Made by a program: the position numbers and the translations under genes
Shown here: positions 46,831 to 57,060 of the stretch, in pieces
Layout: each line of letters starts with the position of its first letter
How positions within the stretch are numbered: the first letter of the stretch is position 1
Assembly (NCBI GenBank): GCA_002205965.3
Contig: NADL03000051.1
Location: 248,001 to 312,000 of the forward strand
Reading direction: 5' to 3'
DNA length: 64,000 nt
From: Kappaphycus alvarezii
Lineage: Eukaryota > Rhodophyta > Florideophyceae > Gigartinales > Solieriaceae
Notes under the pieces: model-generated
What the model saw: the letters and a program-made list of their open reading frames with translations, nothing else
Database searches by the model: none
What the model was told of the DNA's origin: nothing

Positions 46831-47351
46831 TATACGCACTCATAACCCCTCGAACCCTCATCCTTATCCACATCTTCTCGTTTCCACGAATATAATCTGG
46901 AAGCACTTTTGGTGCTTGGAAAAACTCCGTTCTAAGATATTTGGCTATGAAAATCTCTTTCGAGCCGATTTATTCCTATCAAATACGTCTGGATACCACC
47001 CTTTGAGCTAATCATGGTCACATTAAAGACATCTAAATTTCATCCAATTGCGGCTCTGCAACCTTTTCCAGGTTCCTTATTGCCAACATACATAAATAAC
47101 CCTTCGCCGAGACTGTCCCTCGATGGATTTGTGTATAGGTGTTCAACCCATCCACATACAAACCATAGATAAAAAGCTCGCAACCCCTCGGCCGACTCCG
47201 ACTGTCCCTATTTTTTCAATTCCCGATGAGAAATTCCTCGGAACTACTCTATTCACACAGCGATCCTCTCATGCACTGCTGCATGTAACATGTCAGTGAG
47301 AAGTCCCCAGAGGATGATATTAACAGAACTAATTGTCCAGAGACGGATTTT

Positions 47352-48563
47352 TTGCAATCGACAACAGTACTACCAAAGTATGGTTGTGTGAACGAGAAGA
47401 GGTGCAAAAGGACGGGGAGCCGAGAGACTTCAATGGATTGTAGAAGGGGAACGGTCTACCAAGTATGCTCAGGGACTAGTGTTGAAGAAATTTTCATTAG
47501 GGCAGAAGTTGACTTAAAGCTTCTAAACTACTTGAGTCTGCACTTGAAGTGTTCTCCCAATTTTTTTGCCCTTTTGTATAAAAAAATCAATCAAATCAGC
47601 TTACGCAGATTTTCTTGGCTAGCCCTAAAGTCTCAAAAACATGCTAAATAACATAACATGTATGAAAGGGAATCGTCTAGAAGAGAAAGAATAGCAGTAG
47701 ATAATATCGGGACAAATATGTAGATTTCCTCCTCACAATCTTAGTCCTCGATATCAGAGCCAAAAATCCTCTAAAATATCCATACCCCGAATACAGTCCC
47801 TGCAAATCCCGTCAAACGGTCCACACCAATAGATATTCTCCTCAGACATGCCAAGCTCCTCCAATCTCTCTTCAACACCTTCAACTTCCGCTTTTTTTCG
47901 AGTAGAGTCATTAGAAAAACCTATTACTCCCTTACTCTCTCCTCTATCCTCCACAGCGGCTCCATCACGATTGTACACCAGTACCTCCCATAGGTCCACC
48001 CAATCATCCATACCTTCCGATTCTTCCACATCCACCTCAGCCTCATCCTCCTCTATTTAACTTTCTGCCTCCTCTGTCTCCTGTTCATCCACCTCCTCTG
48101 CCTTTTCGAAGCTGTGACGGTGGACGTACTCCCAAACGCATTCAAGGTCTACCCTTCTATGTTAGTCGCTGTAATCGATTCGCATGTTGGCCATCAAGGC
48201 CAGGGCGTTGAGGAGAAGATGGGCTCTGGATGCCTTTTAGATAGTGAAGGACGGGCGGAGGGTAATCATTTTGAGATCAAAGTGGTTGAGCCGATGGAGT
48301 GGTTGATGGCAGAGGTATTGCTTCAAAGACTTTGATATTGAACCTTAAAATGGGTGATGTCTTCGAAGTTTTTCACGACCTCGGGCGAAGGTAGAAATGC
48401 GAAGCAAAATGACGGCTTGAATTTGCATGCATTCAGGGCAATAATAAATCTGCTTGACAAAATATCGGAACTGAATTTGGAGGTCGAACCGGATCACGAG
48501 TCGAAAGATTTCTTTTTGAAAAAGGAATACAAAATCTCCAAGCATAAAATAAAAAATAAGTAG
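47352..48563 (-). mobile_element. Element D copy 2 (unclassified mobile element)
   Basis: The right arm of the inverted repeat, in the same internal order on the minus strand as copy 1: outer block 48563-48345, ORF about 48340-47754, repeat A tail 47690-47352. The spacer between the arms (46831-47351) is about 520 bp. The outer block also has an open, Lys-rich plus-strand frame (48354-48563), so which strand codes there is unclear. Confidence 0.55.
47754..48340 (-). pseudogene. Element D ORF, best copy (unknown acidic protein)
   Basis: The minus-strand frame 48035-47754 is open for 93 residues and extends upstream to about 48340 with an in-frame TAA just before it. Visible parts: an upstream RVDLECVWEYVHRH helix, a Glu/Asp-rich linker, then GMDDWVDLWEVLVYNRDGAA, VIGFSNDSTRKKAEVEGVEE, and the most conserved block, CGPFDGICRDCIRGMDILED. 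The Cys-x-Asp-Cys core and acidic ends recur in copies at 39.2-39.4 kb and 46.1-46.6 kb. No known catalytic or DNA-binding motif is seen. Its repeated association with repeat A makes a mobile origin likely. Confidence 0.5.
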
Positions 48564-48859
48564 TACAGTGAATTTGATTTTATAAAGTGGTGAATGACGG
48601 GGTAGATTATTTCGTTGTCTGGCACTTCTAGCGGGGGAATCTAAATCTAAAATTTATAAAGTAAAAGGACTGTAGAATTTCTTTTTTGTTCACCGAAAAG
48701 GTAGGACGACAGTTTTGTAAAGGAGCGCTCAATAATGGATCTCTGGATAAAGGGAACAGTTCTTTGCGGAAAGGACCAGTTTCGTAATGACAGAGCCCAC
48801 AGGATCAACCGGCATAATCGCCAAGTCACCCTTCACAAAAGATCTCGTGAGAAGTGCTC

Positions 48860-49033
48860 GTCATCTTGTCGCATGCGGCCTGCTTGATGGCTGGCCTGAA
48901 GGTAGCATTTTAGGAAGCGTAGTTCCTTCCCCATTACGCTGTAGGTATACCCTTTTTGAGTCGATTGCGGTTGTCTGGAAAACCATGGGATAGGTCGGAA
49001 ATATCTTCCAACAGTAAAACACCCAAACGTTCC
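48860..49033 (+). mobile_element. LINE-family 3' end fragment
   Basis: Holds gcctgcttgatggctggcct (end of coding), ctttttgagtcgattgcggt, and ttccaacagtaaaacaccca near the end. A second LINE piece begins directly after it. Confidence 0.65.
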
Positions 49034-49035
49034 CC

Positions 49036-49580
49036 CTCTTGTCGTAGAGCCGCGCCGTGGTCTACACGGACAAGGCCGGGCATCTACGCAATGAGATGGA
49101 GCGGAAGGACTGACTTTTTTAATGTCACTTTCGTGAATCCCTCGCTCACTCCAACAGGAGAGTGAGGGCCTTCAACCCGATGTCCTCTCTGAATGCGACG
49201 CGAAATGCGAAGCAGAGGAGATATCAATCTTTTATCGCGACCTCCGCCAGAGGCAGGCTCGTACCTCCGCCAATCTCTACTCTTGGAGGTTGGCACCCGG
49301 ATGCATCCCCAGTGCTAAATAACATGGCATGGAACGTGGTCATAGGGGCGATGGAGACGTATGGAAAGGTTCGGGGAGGGTTTATTGCACAGGCACGCTG
49401 CAGCAGCCGTCATGTCCAATGCGGCATCTTGATGGCTGGCCTTAAGGTGGCCATTTGGGGAGAGTTGCTCCTCCCCAATTACTGCGCCGGTATGCCCTTT
49501 TGAGTCGATTGTGGTTGTCTGGAAAACTTTGCACACATCGAATATGTCTTCCAAGTGTAAAACACTCCAAACTTTTCCCT
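49036..49580 (+). mobile_element. LINE-family fragment with coding end and 3' non-coding part
   Basis: Frames give RTRPGIYAMRWSGRTDFFNV (RPDI and DVTF motifs changed to RPGI and NVTF), MSSLNATRNAKQRRYQSF, ISTLGGWHPDASPVL and AMETYGKVRGGF. The 3' words follow, ending in aagtgtaaaacactccaaac. The mutated acidic residues show decay. It is a tandem neighbour of 48860-49033. Confidence 0.75.
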
Positions 49581-50319
49581 CTTTGCCCGTGAAAAACTCG
49601 TTAAGGACGCAAGTAAGTGATCCATCCTTCAATGCGACCAAAATAATGTTTCTTGGTACAGTCAACTAATTCATGTGACGCCTACACTTACAGAGATTAG
49701 GCCCAACCTTCGCGCCACTCTTAGTAAACTAACGACACTTTCCAAACTTGCAGGCCCAAGTAGCTCCGCTTACTAAGACTTTAGACCTGTAGAGAAGTTG
49801 TGGGACGGGTTTCCATTTCTATTCAGTTAGCATCAAATTTATTTTCTGCTCCTTACGCTCAGCGCTACCCAGGGATGATTTTTCTAGTTTAAAATCACAG
49901 AATGATGAAGTTTGGCTCTGTTCATCAATTGTTGAAAGATTGCGGCTCCGGACTGTTAACTGCTGGGGGCTAACACCCAGGAGTTTCCATCTACGCTTTT
50001 AAAATCCACACTCCAGAGATCCCACTTCACCCATATCCTCCCTTGGCCTTGCTTTCCGCGCCATTCTCCTGACGAAGCAAACAGCCACTGCAGACACAAA
50101 CAACTCATCATGGTTTTGCTTTGCCTTGTCTGAATCCTTGTATATCATATTCAGTGAATGCAGCACTTGATTTTTGGCAGTATCCGCTACTCCGATCTCC
50201 TTGCTATTATTCATTACCCCATGAAGAAATGGATAAATTACGTCGCCGAAGATACACGCAGTCCAGCATCAGAAGAACATACCTTGTTAGTCTTAGGAAA
50301 TTCAAAATCTTCAAGTCTC
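49581..50319. other. Intergenic stretch before the dehydrogenase gene
   Basis: No clear gene. A 71-residue minus frame (50214-49999) lies just downstream of the dehydrogenase stop. It could be an extra 3' exon if a GTAAGG at 50379-50384 (minus) is used as a donor; I see no homology to support this. Confidence 0.3.
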
Positions 50320-51339
50320 TCAACTTTCCCCTATGTCCTGGCATGAAACGCACCTTTTCTGCTGCCAACGCTCCTTCTCCTCCTTACCCTCCAGCTGTTG
50401 ACGGATGTGGCGCAATGATATTTCCAACTTATTCAACTCGCTGCGTGCGATAGGATTATACTTGTAGAGGCCGTAAAATAAATCAAAAGAATCCTTCGTG
50501 CTGCTATCCATGATGCCCAACAAGGAGTTAAATCCAGCCGTATCAATCAAGGTCTCGTGCACATGCATATCATCCAGGATTCGCCCTACTCTAGTCACAC
50601 ACGCGAACACACATACAGCGCATCATTACACGTTAGGGACACTAGCACCACACCATGTTTACCGCAAGCTCCGGTAGATATCGTTGCAATACATACCGGT
50701 CATATGCGTTAGGAACTGCGAAGAAGCGGCGTCACGATCATGGTCTTCGCAGCTCATAGAAACCATGCGACAGCCTTCCTCTCTATAAATATCAAGATAG
50801 GCTTCGCACACAGGGAGCATGTGGGGAGCAATGCGAACCTTATCGTACATGAAGGGGAGTCCGTGCCAAGAAGCGGCGCCACTGACAGGACCGAACATAG
50901 GGTGCGTGCAAAGAATATGGGCATCGAGGGGAAGGAGGCGGAGAAGTAGGTGGCGGGGATAGAGCTTTACAGAGAGGACGTCGACGACGAGGGCGTCGGA
51001 TAGACTGCATGGGATGTGATTGAGGGGGGTTAGATAGCCTTTTCGAGTGATGGAAAGGATAGATGGTAAGGAGTTGACGGATGGAACGTACCGTTTAATA
51101 GGAAAGTGCGAAAGGACTGCGTGCAGTGAGATGATACTCGTGGCGAGGACGATGACGTCAGGACCTTGGTCAAGGAGAAGGTCTGGAGATGAGTAGAATT
51201 GAGCGCCGAGAGAGCGGGCAACGATAGAGTAGTCGCGGCGACTGGTGGCAAGGACTCGATGGCCATGTTGTACGTAGCGGCGAGCGAGGAATTGGCCAAA
51301 GGGGCCAAAGCCAATTATGGCGATAGTGAGTGGAGTCAT
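50320..51339 (-). CDS. Arogenate/prephenate dehydrogenase, plant-type (three exons)
   Basis: Final step of tyrosine synthesis: NAD(P)-dependent oxidative decarboxylation of arogenate or prephenate. I infer exons 51339-51092, 51004-50697 and 50588-50320, giving 274 residues. Intron 1 (51005-51091, 87 nt, gtacgt...cag) stays open in frame, but it breaks the block IKR-LSDALVVDVLSVK that is continuous in plant enzymes. Intron 2 (50589-50696, 108 nt, gtatgt...ag) joins QFLTHMT to VGRILDD. The Rossmann glycines GFGPFG are at residues 10-15 and the substrate-site motif HPMFGP is at 117-122. The C-terminal part has TKDSFDLFYGLYKYNP, characteristic of the TyrA_a family. No transit peptide is visible before residue 5, so a plastid location is not supported unless an upstream exon exists. 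It diverges from the dehydrogenase gene at 52007 across 667 bp. Confidence 0.85.
50589..50696 (-). other. Intron 2 of the arogenate dehydrogenase gene
   Basis: Donor gtatgt (50696-50691), acceptor AG at 50590-50589. Splicing after codon base one gives Val and restores the family's T-V-G-R order. The alternative AG two bases earlier would create a stop. Confidence 0.85.
51005..51091 (-). other. Intron 1 of the arogenate dehydrogenase gene
   Basis: Donor gtacgt after ...AAACG, acceptor ...catgcag. Its length is a multiple of three and it lacks a stop, so it is easily read as coding. The protein it would add (PSVNSLPSILS...) has no counterpart in the family. Confidence 0.75.
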
Positions 51340-52006
51340 TGTGGTTACGTGAGAGAGGAAAGGCAGGGTAAGTGAAGGGGGGATGGAAGGGGTATTATAT
51401 GTACTTTTGTGCGAAAGGAGAGCGGGGTTCTGAGAGGATGAGGTGAGGAGGGGGAGCCCTCGTGGTGCCTAGGAAGGCTGCATGGTTTGAATTTGGCCAG
51501 CGGCATGAATGGTCATCACGTGCAAGTAAAAAAAATTGGCATGGCAGAGTATGTTTACGTCGAGTTGAGAAATTTGTGAGTTGAGTTGCAGAAATGGGAT
51601 CTAGAAATGCCGTAAAGCGCCTTTTACCACTGCATGAGATAGATGTCTGGTCATCGTTTGGTAATCATAACGTGTATTGGAGTGGCAACTTCCTCACGAA
51701 ATGTGTCCCAACATGTCCACCTTACAATTTCCAGTTGGACATAGCAACGCAGTTCACTATAAAATTATGAATAATAATACAGTGAACAAACTGACGTACG
51801 TAGAAATTCATTTGATTTGATCTCCACCTCTTCTCTCTCGTCAAATCATCTCCCCGCAAATACTGTACTCTCTGGCATCTCTCCCACCTCTCAGATATTT
51901 TGTTGTACAGCTTGCATTCTTTTCGCGAGGCCGTTACTTTAGCCAGCCCTCCCCTTTGTTCCTCCGATAACATTATTCATCGTTTCTCCTCCTGCCTCAT
52001 TATAGA
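51340..52006. promoter_or_regulatory. Divergent intergenic region with a CACGTG element
   Basis: The 667 bp between two divergent genes must hold both promoters. A perfect palindromic G-box/E-box CACGTG lies at 51517-51522. No convincing TATA box at a standard distance from either ATG. Its use is inference. Confidence 0.35.
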
Positions 52007-52850
52007 ATGGCGCATTCAACAGATCCCAACCCGAGCCCCACTCAGCCCCCGTCGCTTCCCTTTCTCAAATCCACACGTTTCCTCTCTCAATATGACCTGT
52101 CGAACCGCATCGCCGTCATCACTGGCGGTGGCTCCGGCATCGGCCTTGCTTGTGCGGCTCGCGCTGTCCTCTGTCGGAGCCCACGTAATCATTCTCGGCC
52201 GCAATTCGGACCGCCTGTCTGCAGCCCTCGAAACTCTGCATCAGCACAACGCCTCCGCCGAGTCTCACAGCCTTGATGTTCGAGATCCAGCCGCCATCCG
52301 TGCGGTTGCCGCCAAGATCGCAGCAGTCCATGATGTGGTTCATATTTTGGTCAACAATGCAGGCGTCTCACAGCCGTCGCAACCTTGTGCTGAAGTATCG
52401 GATGACACGTTTGATAATGTACTACGTACAAATCTGTACGGCTCATATTGGTGTACCCAGGCGTTTCTGCCGTACATGCGTAAGGCTGAGAAAGGGCGCT
52501 CGATTATCAATATTGGATCAATCTCGGGCAATGTTGCGCAATGGCCGCAAAGACAAATCGCGTACAACACATCCAAGGCGGCTTTGCACCACATGAGCGC
52601 GTCTTATGGCGTCGAATTGGCCGAGGAGAATATTCGCGTCAATACTGTTGCCCCGGGCTACATACGAACGGAGATGACGACCGAAGCTTTGGCAGGTGAG
52701 AGTGGCGAAACCCTGTTGAGTGGTGTGCCGATGAAGAGGTCCGCCGATCCAGATGAAATCGCACAAACCGTGCTGCATCTTGCATGCGATGCTAGCAGTT
52801 ATATTACTGGTACTACCATTACGAGTGACGGTGGGTATTGTGCCCCGTGA
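52007..52850 (+). CDS. Short-chain dehydrogenase/reductase with a one-base frameshift
   Basis: NAD(P)-dependent oxidoreductase of the classical SDR family; substrate unknown, though the closest style is sugar-alcohol or gluconate-type SDRs. From ATG 52007 the frame gives a Ser/Pro-rich start and the cofactor motif TGGGSGIGLAC. The next strand, ALSSVGAHVIILGRN, is in the frame that runs on to 52850. One extra G in gcggc at about 52154-52157 explains the switch. Without it the protein would be 280 residues, normal for the family. Catalytic residues in that numbering: NNAG at 116-119, Ser173 in NIGSISG, Tyr186 and Lys190 in YNTSK. Late motifs VAPGYIRTEM and ITSDGG are intact. All other motifs are perfect, so this is either a sequence error or a very young pseudogene. 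A 28-nt intron could also shift the frame but would remove conserved residues. Confidence 0.8.
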
Positions 52851-53046
52851 TGTGGACATGTGGAGGAGGCAGGCAGCGCAGCAAACGGCGTCGGTGGCGC
52901 TATTTGCTGTCGATGTACTCTTTAACTACAGACGCTCGACTTTTGAAAACAGTACGGCCAAAAGGGATTTGCGTGTTTTTGATCATGCAACTTAGCAAAC
53001 TTCTTGTGCAGATGTTCTCCGAACAGTGCCATACTGAGTAGTGCCT

Positions 53047-53250
53047 CCCTCCATATAGTGCCACCCCATGCTGGGGGCCACATATTTTCGAAACGTCAGC
53101 CTCTAGAACATGAAGCGCTACAAGATTCAAAACAGTTTTTGCACGTGTAAATGTGAGAACCTCAGCAAAGCTACCCTCGATATAGTGCCACATTTGGCGA
53201 AATGACGTCGGTGGCACTAATCGGAGGGTCCACCTGTAATGGAAACAAAT
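53047..53250. repeat. Short MITE-like repeat with Tc1/mariner-style ends
   Basis: ccctccatatagtgccac (53047-53064) is inverted near 53211-53228 as gtggcactaatcggaggg. A third, direct copy (ccctcgatatagtgccac) is at 53172-53189. The right end continues to tccacctgta, so read inward it is tacaggtggaccctccg..., the style of pogo/Tigger termini with a TA flank. Confidence 0.4.
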
Positions 53251-53514
53251 ACAGCACTGTAAATGTTCCATCCGCCATTAATAGTGTACAGTACAGTAAT
53301 CCGTACGTACACCACTCGTAGTAGGCTAACTCATTTTTCAATCATCAAAACACCCCAATTTTCCCCCTCGCCGTAAATCAATATCCGCTTTGCCGAGTTT
53401 AAACGTTCCAAGGGTCCTGTGTTGGAGACCGTTTGTGTGCGGCGCTAGCACTGTACGGTAATGGCCCAGGAGGGGCAAGCCGGGTCCCGTTGAAGGGACT
53501 ATCAAAATGGTGTG

Positions 53515-53565
53515 GCTACTGTACTGTGTACTGTAGTGTAGGCTGTATTGTAGGCTACTGTAATT
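53515..53565. repeat. tactgta-rich short repeat
   Basis: Overlapping tactgta/ctgtagt/ggctgta words repeat several times. Similar words occur at 32611-32632, 53279-53290 and 61885-61900. Confidence 0.5.
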
Positions 53566-53699
53566 ATTGATAACCCTGGTATCCGCGGGATGTGCGACAG
53601 CTGTCCTTGAGCGTTACCGCCGCCCTGGGCCGTATAGTATACACTGGTCGGACGGAGTGTTACCGCCGAGGGTCAATAAATGCCAGACCGGTGAGGTCC

Positions 53700-54000
53700 G
53701 ACGGAAGCCCACAGAGAGGCATCATTGCGATCAGTTCTCACATCCTGGCATCGCTTCTTTGCCCTTCCGCTCTCTACATTGGGAGGCTGGCACCCGACTG
53801 CTCCGCACTTCGCCAACCGAATTGCGACTGGCATTGCCACACGGTCAGCCGTTCGGATTGCTGATGTGCAGCAAACGTTGATTGATCGTCACGCGGCGGG
53901 ACTCGTCCAGAACAACACCAGTTGCTTGTTGGGAAGGGGTTTTGAGCGACACCTAGACCCGATATATCTTCCAAGAGTAAAACACCCAAACCTTCCCCCC
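53700..54000 (+). mobile_element. LINE-family fragment, divergent subfamily
   Basis: The frame from 53725 gives LSTLGGWHPTAPHFANRIAT, VQQTLIDRHAAGLVQNNTS and CLLGRGFERHL. These align with STLGGWHPDAYAVL, LTQRHAAAAVMSNA and CLLAGIEPAL of the intact copy. The 3' word gatatatcttccaagagtaa follows. Differences suggest a separate subfamily. Confidence 0.65.
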
Positions 54001-54449
54001 TTAAGGCAACAACTTGAAAGTGTGTATATTCCAGAGAACCTCCCTTATCAGGGTATATAAGTGGATACCCTACTTAGGCCTCGTCTGCGATTGCTCTTAT
54101 CAGGAAAATTAAATAAACTACCCCATTTGATCCCATTTACATTTACAGTACGATTAGGCCTCGAGTAGTAGGTGGCCTATACATGTGTATTATCAGCAAA
54201 GTGCAGTAACACTTACAGCAGTATCCTGTCAGGAACCTACTTAGTCTGCATTTAGTGCTCCTCTGTGGTCAATGTACTGTAGAGTGCACCTGACCTCGTC
54301 TCCGAGACTAGAGAGACATCAGTGATTGTATGACAAACAACCTGATCAGTGTCTTGCAACTTCGGAGTGAAGATGTAACTTAGAATGATTTTAACAGCAC
54401 TACTAACCGAGCTAGTCATTCCGAAAGTGCGATCAAGGTACGGGAGTTT
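54001..54449. other. Stretch upstream of gypsy-2, possible LTR
   Basis: Contains a TATA-like box (gtatataagtgg at about 54052) and two copies of taggcctcg (54082 and 54156). It could be the gypsy-2 5' LTR, but no matching 3' copy lies in the window. Confidence 0.3.
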
Positions 54450-54599
54450 CAGAATCTTGGGCTATATCCAACGACTGAGGGAAGGCCAACCTTTTTAGAT
54501 AAAAATTTGTTTTTAGTACGTCTTTGGAGGTCAGTTTGGGGACTCACGGGATCTGCACTTCTCTCCTGCACATCAATCAAGTGATATAAGCTGATCATA

Positions 54600-55446
54600 A
54601 GGGAAAGGGCTCCTGAAAAGAAGTTTCTGCGCATGAGGCAATTGCTCGTCGGTTCTAGAGGAGACTTTCTCGAACATATTGTAAGGCAGGGCCAGGATAG
54701 CAACCAAGTAACTGAAGAGTTCAAGATTTGCTTAAAAAAGAAGCGAGATTCGCCCAGGAACAAGAGCAAACTTGCGTCCATACATATAGGATCAAGCCCG
54801 GGGATGTGCTGAGCTTTGGCCAGAGGATCTGATCCCTCAAAAATCGGGAATTCACCATGTCGAGGTGGATATCAAAGGCGAAGCCACGCTCTAGGACAAC
54901 TTGTGTACTCTAGAAGTGATGGAGGAACTCTATGGGGCGGTTAGTGGTATTTCAAGCGTTATGAAGGAGATAGCTCAGCTAAGCAGAAAGTTCGAATAGA
55001 GAACAGGGCTTTCAAGCGGTCTTTCTGCTGAAGAAATAGTGAAAGGGGCCCATACAAAGATGGAATCCGAAGAGGATGAAGGCAGGATCGATTCGAAGAA
55101 GAATTCTCGCGGCACCTATCCAGTACATGTAGCCCACAAGATATACAAGAGCCCTCTACAGAACTGTCGTTATCGTAGGACCGGAGAAGGCTCTTTATTT
55201 GATGCCAAGGGAACTTGGTATTTCCTGTTGAAGAATTTCCCAATTCAGGAAAGTGACAAGGGGCACCTTCTGTCTTTTGCCTTCGAAAGGGATGCGTCTA
55301 GAATCTTTGAGAGTGTGGCGAGTGTTCACTGGAATGAAAACGCCAATGAGCTCTGGGACCACCTGAAAGCTATACGATGCAGCGAAGTGCAGCTCAGTGC
55401 ATTGCAAGATAAGTTCTTCAACATGAAATGGAATCAGAAGTGTTAA
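54600..55446 (+). pseudogene. gypsy-2 gag
   Basis: Pieces such as FLEHIVRQGQDSNQVTEEFK and KPGDVLSFGQRI are followed by the frame 55039-55446. That frame has GTWYFLLKNFPIQESDKGHL, FERDASRIFESVASVHWNEN and LQDKFFNMKW, gag-like helices. Short stops interrupt it. Assignment rests mainly on position before the polymerase. Confidence 0.5.
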
Positions 55447-56064
55447 TACGTTCCCGCTTCTGGAGAACGGCTAAGATCTGCTTCCATGACTCTGTAGATC
55501 CCAATTTCAGGCGAAATAATAGTGAAACGCTTTAAACTATGTCTACCTGCGAGTTTCTAGGAGCGAGCAATTCTGGTATTGGGGGACTTTGACACTGTAG
55601 CGGGTACCATTTATTGGCTTTCGGCAGTGCGTTAATCAGCGAGTCGAGGGAGTTTCCGGTGGGTCCAAGAGCCAGGCTATCCACACATGGGAGTCCCATG
55701 TGAGGGAGCAAGGATACAACTGCCCATAAATATCTGGTACTGCTGCCAAGAAAAGGGTCATATGGTTATGGATTTCTAGAAGATGACGTATGATATGATG
55801 CGGTGCTATCGTAATAAGCCCCATAGAGGGAAGGCTCGGGGGGTTCGTAGCCCCCGGTCGAGAAGTAGAACACCAACTAAACGTTGTTTAAAACAAGCTT
55901 GAGGTTTTTTGCGGTCTCGAAAGCCGATTTGGTGGCAGACGATGGCTAACGACGAAGAAAGGGCGGTCACAGTCAAGATATTTTGGGAGGATATTCAGTC
56001 ACCAGTGGATACTGTAGCGTCTTCGATCTGAGTTTATTTGGAATGGTTCTAGAGCAATGGAGGG

Positions 56065-56760
56065 ATGGTGCATCCAACAGAGGGTGGAGCCCGTGCGGTG
56101 AATGATAGGGTTATTGAGTTCACAGGGGAAGGCTCCGTCAAGTTCCATGTATGGGGAATGAAGTTTTGCGAAAATGTCCACGAGATGACCCTGCTTCTGG
56201 AGAAGATGTTGCGAGGGCGCCGTTTTTGGCGTAAGCGAAAGCTCCAGTTAGACTTAGGAACGGATTCAGCGTCCATAATTTATCATGGAAAGAGGGTTAA
56301 GGGTCCGCTAACCGTACTGAAAGAGCAAAGAGGAATCGAGAATGAGAAAATTCAGGCGGTCATTGGGGACCATGAAGTGGACAATGCCACAGCTTCCATG
56401 GACCTTTCCGAGTTTTCTATAAGCAAAAAGATGAAAAGGAAGCTGGTTAATCTGTTGTGGGAGCGTCGATATATTTTCAAGAGTCTTGGGAAATGTTTAG
56501 GCATAGAGCACAACATATCCCCGAAACCCAACGTAGAGCCGGTCTGTGCCCCTATGAGGAGGCGACCACCCAAACAAGGAGAGATCCAGCGTTTTTCAAT
56601 GCAGATGCGTATTGATCTTGTGGTTCTGGAACCACCAGCATCTCCTTGGGCTACGAATGATGTATTCGGAAAGAAGGATTCAGGAGTTCAGGTTACATCT
56701 GATCTCAAACGTCTTCATTGTTCCAATATCACAGCCTCTAACCCAAAAGAGAACATGTGA
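56065..56760 (+). pseudogene. gypsy-2 protease/reverse transcriptase start
   Basis: A 231-residue frame. The middle resembles the spacer after the protease. The end has CLGIEHNISPKPNVEPVCAP, MRRRPPKQGEI, then LVVLEPPASPWATNDVFGKKD, the gypsy reverse transcriptase entry (family 'PxRRxPPxxxxExxxxVxxMLxxGVIEPSxSPWAxPxVxVxKKDG'). The next frame resumes at 56767. Confidence 0.75.
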
Positions 56761-56766
56761 GATATC

Positions 56767-57060
56767 TTGGACTCTTTGAGATGTAAGACGACCTTCTTAG
56801 TCTTTGATGTAAAGAACGGCTTCTATCAGGTCCCTTTGCATCCTAATTACAAGCCTTTTACGGCGTTGCGCACATTGATCGGCCTGTATCAATGCACACG
56901 AATTCCAATGGGGTTGAAGAACACTCCTGGAACGTTCCAAAGCGTAGTCAACAACATATTGGAGATCTAAAAGGGAGAGATATAGTGGAATTCCTAGATT
57001 ACACAAGCATTGGAACTAGCACTTAAGATGGGCATTTCTATTCCATAGGTGCCATACTGA
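56767..57060 (+). pseudogene. gypsy-2 reverse transcriptase palm
   Basis: FLVFDVKNGFYQVPLHPNYK holds the first catalytic Asp. IPMGLKNTPGTFQSVVNNIL is the following palm helix. A TAA at 56968-56970 interrupts it, and then FLDYTSIGT stands where the FLDDTSIG catalytic box belongs. The second Asp of the pair is Tyr, so it is inactive. Confidence 0.85.

Noticed and set aside
51722..51973. Minus-strand ORF between the divergent genes
   Set aside because: Short, without motifs, and covers the promoter region of the SDR gene.
52154..52181. A 28-nt GT...AG intron as explanation for the SDR frame switch
   Set aside because: Far shorter than the 87- and 108-nt introns of the adjacent gene, and removal would delete a conserved strand. 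A single extra base fits better.
54449..54781. 110-residue minus-strand ORF
   Set aside because: Lies over the gypsy-2 gag region, whose plus-strand pieces are more protein-like; no motif of its own.
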